Below are positions 13,421 through 15,936 of a DNA stretch of 15,936 nucleotides, piece by piece; the first letter of the stretch is position 1; the number at the start of each line of letters is the position of its first letter. The notes under the pieces were generated by a model. That model saw nothing but the letters and a program-made list of their open reading frames with translations, made no database searches and was not told the origin of the DNA. The stretch is from Rhizobium sp. (GTDB lineage Bacteria; Pseudomonadota; Alphaproteobacteria; Rhizobiales; Rhizobiaceae), in NCBI GenBank assembly GCA_003527225.1, contig DPXQ01000166.1, positions 1-15,936 of the forward strand, read 5' to 3'. Made by a program: the position numbers and the translations under genes.

Positions 13421-14275
13421 ATGAACATCCGTCTTGAAAATTATTCGGCCATGCTGACTGCCGGCGCCATCATATCAGCGGCGCTGGCGTTCTCCATCCT
13501 TGCACCTCTCGATGCCGTTGCGGCCGATGGCGTCACCGCCAATGAGGCGAAGGGCGTGAGCATTTCCGGCCAGTGGCGCGGATCGCGAGGGCTGGTCACC
13601 AAGGGAGCGGACGGAAAGGTGATCTTCCTCTATGGCGAGGTTCAGCCCTCGGTCGTCTGCTCACCTCTGCAGGTCTGCGACATCGAACTTCAGGGCGGCG
13701 AGGTCGTTCGCGACGTGCTCGTCGGCGACACTGTGCGCTGGAAGGTCGAACCGGCGACATCAGGGGCGGCGGGCGGCCAAGCGATCCATCTGATCGTCAA
13801 GCCGTCGGAGGCCGGCCTGGTCACGTCGATGGTGGTGACGACGTCGCGGCGCACCTATCACATCCAGCTCAAGTCGCATTCGAGCCAATATATGGCCCGC
13901 GTCGGGTTTGGATATCCGGAAGATGTGTCGGACAAGCTGGCTGACATCAATGCCCGACTCGAGGCGAGCACGATCCCCGGAGCCGGCGTTCCGGCCGAGC
14001 AGTTGAACTTCTCCTATTCGGTATCGGGCAGAGCCGGCTGGCGGCCGACGCGGGTCTATTCGGACGGGCAAAAGACCTACATCCAGTTCCCGCGCTCGAT
14101 CTCCGGCCAGGACGCTCCGGTGCTCTTCGTCACGTCGGGCGGCCAGAACCGGATAGTCAACTACCGGATGAAGAACGACATCATGGTTGTCGATTACCAC
14201 ATCGATCGCGCGGTGCTGGTGTCGGGCGTTGGCTGGCGGCAGGAAAAGGTGACGATCAGAAGGGGAGGGCGGTGA
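13421..14275 (+). CDS. trbG: TrbG conjugal transfer protein (VirB9 family)
   Basis: A 284-residue exported protein. The signal peptide should be cut near residue 34 (AVA before AD). The VirB9/CagX-like N-terminal domain contains [20 protein letters not shown] and [10 protein letters not shown]. The C-terminal domain with [19 protein letters not shown] is the part that contacts the outer-membrane lipoprotein in this family. TrbG, TrbH and TrbI together should form the periplasmic and outer-membrane core of the channel. The ribosome binding site is modest (AAAGG about 12 bases upstream). The stop shares one base with the preferred trbH start. Confidence 0.95.
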   Translation: MNIRLENYSAMLTAGAIISAALAFSILAPLDAVAADGVTANEAKGVSISGQWRGSRGLVTKGADGKVIFLYGEVQPSVVCSPLQVCDIELQGGEVVRDVLVGDTVRWKVEPATSGAAGGQAIHLIVKPSEAGLVTSMVVTTSRRTYHIQLKSHSSQYMARVGFGYPEDVSDKLADINARLEASTIPGAGVPAEQLNFSYSVSGRAGWRPTRVYSDGQKTYIQFPRSISGQDAPVLFVTSGGQNRIVNYRMKNDIMVVDYHIDRAVLVSGVGWRQEKVTIRRGGR

Positions 14276-14748
14276 TGCGAACCTTTCCGCGCGATCTCCC
14301 CATGCACCCCGTCCGCGCCCTTGCCGCAGCCTGCACCTTCGCCATCCTCCTCTCCGGTTGCCAGTCGCTCGGGACCGATGGTCTTGCCGCCAGCAACGCG
14401 CCGCCGGATATCTCCGGCCCGGCTGCAAGCGCCATTGCCGGCGACATGGTCAGCCGTCTTGCCGAGCAGATTGGACCCGGCAAGGCGACGGTTGCTCTGA
14501 AGGCGGATGCGTCGCCCTTCGGTCAGGCCTTGGAGGCGGCGTTGAAAGGCTGGGGTTATGCCATCGTCACCGACCAGAAGACCGACAGCGGGACGAAGAT
14601 CATCCCGCTCGCCTATGTAATCGTGCCATTCGATGGGCAAGTGCTGGCGCGTCTTTCAGCCGATAGCGTCGAGCTCGGCCGAGCCTACACCGTCACGGCA
14701 AGCGGCGCGACGCCGGCGAGCGCGCTCTCGCTGATGCGGCGCGGCTGA
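14275..14748 (+). CDS. trbH: TrbH conjugal transfer lipoprotein
   Basis: A 157-residue lipoprotein. The signal peptide ends in the lipobox LLSGC, with Cys29 as the lipidated residue. The rest is a small periplasmic domain without catalytic motifs. TrbH occupies the VirB7-like role in P-type systems, anchoring the core complex in the outer membrane, and is larger than VirB7. I prefer ATG 14275, which has GGAGGG five bases upstream; a GTG three bases earlier is in the same frame and cannot be excluded. Position between trbG and trbI is the canonical one. Confidence 0.9.
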   Translation: MRTFPRDLPMHPVRALAAACTFAILLSGCQSLGTDGLAASNAPPDISGPAASAIAGDMVSRLAEQIGPGKATVALKADASPFGQALEAALKGWGYAIVTDQKTDSGTKIIPLAYVIVPFDGQVLARLSADSVELGRAYTVTASGATPASALSLMRRG

Positions 14749-14759
14749 GGGAGAGCATC

Positions 14760-15936
14760 ATGGTACAATCCCTCAAGCTGGGTGGCGCTGCAGTTAACGC
14801 GGAAGCGGAATCCGGCATCAGGCGGATCAACCGGCTGCCGATCATCTTGGTGATCGTGCTGGTCATCGCCTTTCTTGGCGTCATTTTCTATGGGCTCACT
14901 TCCCGCGGACTCTACTTTGGCAATGACACCGGCCCAGAGACGAGTTCTGGCAATCCGGCATCGACCTTCGCCGACCAGATCAAGCGCGGCGTCACGGATG
15001 GTATCATCGGCGAGCCGCAGCAGCAGACGACGTTCCAGCCCACGCCTGTCGAGACAAAACAGGATGAAGAAAAGGCGACCAATCCCTTCACACCGCAACC
15101 GGGACAACGTCAGGAACAGCGCGGGCAGGATTTGGAAGCCGAAGCGGTCTGGCGCGCTCGCCTCGAGCGCGAGCAACAGGAGCAATATCTGCGCGAGCGG
15201 CATCGACAGCGCATGGCTCGACTACAGGCGAATGACGCAGCCTATGACGCGCCGCTTGCCATCGACCACAGCAAACTGGAGGCGCGGGCAGACGAGACCA
15301 CCTCAGCCAGAACAACGACGAATACTGCGTCATCGACGACGACCGGCGCCACTCCGGATCTTTACGCCGCCGCGTTGCGGGCTGGTCTCGGCGGGCAGAA
15401 TGTCGATCCCAATGGTCAGAGCACCAAGGAGGACTTCTTCAACGCAGATCTCAAGGAACTCGGATACCTCCCCAATCGCGTCGTGCCGCAGCAATCGGCC
15501 TTTGAACTGAAGCGGGGTTCCGTCATCCCGGCGACGCTGATCACCGGCATCAATTCGGACCTTCCCGGTCGCATCACCGCCCAGGTCAGCCAGAACGTCT
15601 ATGACAGTGCAACAGGACACCGCCTGCTGATCCCGCAGGGGACGAAGCTCTTCGGACGCTACGACAGCAAGGTATCGTTCGGGCAGAGCCGCGTTCTCGT
15701 CGTCTGGACGGATATCATCTTCCCGAACGGTTCAACGCTGCAGATCGGCGGCATGGCGGGGACGGATACACAAGGGTACGGCGGTTTCCACGACAAGGTG
15801 AACAACCATCATTGGAGAACATTCGGCTCGGCGGCGCTCATAGCTCTTATCGGAACGGGGATCGATGCGTCCTTGCCCGAAAGCTCGACGCTTGCGACGC
15901 AGGACACCGCATCCGATGCGGCGAGGCGGAATTTCG
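14760..15936 (+). CDS. trbI: TrbI conjugal transfer protein (VirB10 family), cut by the window end
   Basis: The first 392 codons of a VirB10-type protein; the frame is still open at the end of the window, and from the usual length of about 430 residues only some 40 are missing. A short cytoplasmic N-terminus is followed by one membrane segment (about 27-46), a Pro/Gln-rich periplasmic stretch (about 60-120), a charged coiled region rich in Arg, Glu and Gln (about 124-160), a Thr/Ser-rich linker (about 180-195) and the conserved VirB10 domain from about residue 250 (GSVIPATLITGINSDLPG, then LLIPQGTKLFGRYDS). VirB10 proteins span both membranes and relay energy from the ATPases. The ATG at 14760 has AGGGAGAG just upstream, 11 bases after trbH. 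Confidence 0.93.
   Translation, partial: MVQSLKLGGAAVNAEAESGIRRINRLPIILVIVLVIAFLGVIFYGLTSRGLYFGNDTGPETSSGNPASTFADQIKRGVTDGIIGEPQQQTTFQPTPVETKQDEEKATNPFTPQPGQRQEQRGQDLEAEAVWRARLEREQQEQYLRERHRQRMARLQANDAAYDAPLAIDHSKLEARADETTSARTTTNTASSTTTGATPDLYAAALRAGLGGQNVDPNGQSTKEDFFNADLKELGYLPNRVVPQQSAFELKRGSVIPATLITGINSDLPGRITAQVSQNVYDSATGHRLLIPQGTKLFGRYDSKVSFGQSRVLVVWTDIIFPNGSTLQIGGMAGTDTQGYGGFHDKVNNHHWRTFGSAALIALIGTGIDASLPESSTLATQDTASDAARRNF

Noticed and set aside
1..15936. CRISPR array, insertion sequence, tRNA or rRNA, relaxase or oriT
   Set aside because: I looked for regularly spaced repeats, transposase motifs, tRNA-like folds and relaxase genes on both strands and saw none.

Overview
The window is the replication and conjugation backbone of a large alphaproteobacterial plasmid, most probably from the Rhizobiaceae (Rhizobium, Agrobacterium or Sinorhizobium type). 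The diagnosis rests on an intact repABC operon, a divergent LuxI-type gene of the TraI family, and a mating-pair-formation operon in the exact order traI-trbB-C-D-E-J-K-L-F-G-H-I known from Ti-type plasmids. The trb genes look clearly richer in G+C than the repABC intergenic stretches, as is usual for these plasmids.

Layout. (1) 1-426: a complete cold-shock-domain gene on the + strand (52-255) with its own terminator. (2) 427-921: two small minus-strand genes of unknown function whose products align to each other without gaps, so they form a tandem paralogous pair. (3) 922-1703: about 780 bases with no convincing gene but several short inverted and direct repeats, ending in a parS-like site and an A/T-tract region just behind repC. 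(4) 1704-5375, minus strand: repA (ParA-like), repB (ParB-like) and repC (initiator). An antisense RNA (ctRNA) lies between repB and repC on the + strand, and an AT-rich candidate origin lies inside repC. (5) 5376-5750: the divergent control region, holding two TraR-type tra boxes, a strong hairpin between them, and a nested palindrome in front of repA that looks like a RepA operator. (6) 5751-15936, + strand: traI followed by eleven tightly packed trb genes; trbI runs off the end of the window.

How it works together. TraI makes an acyl-homoserine lactone. With its receptor TraR, which is not in this window, the signal should act at the tra boxes to raise transcription of traI-trb and, as known for Ti plasmids, of repABC, so that transfer and copy number rise at high donor density. 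TrbB-L, F-I form the P-type type IV secretion channel and pilus. RepA and RepB partition the plasmid and autoregulate the operon; RepC starts replication and is limited by the ctRNA and probably by a hairpin over its ribosome binding site. traR, traM, relaxase genes and oriT are not seen here.

I see no CRISPR array, tRNA, rRNA or insertion sequence. This is mostly a known backbone. The points most worth a second look are the C-terminal tail shared by TrbJ and TrbK at successive gene junctions, the small paralogous pair, the 18-bp repeat placed after both repA and repC, and the dense operator architecture upstream of repA.
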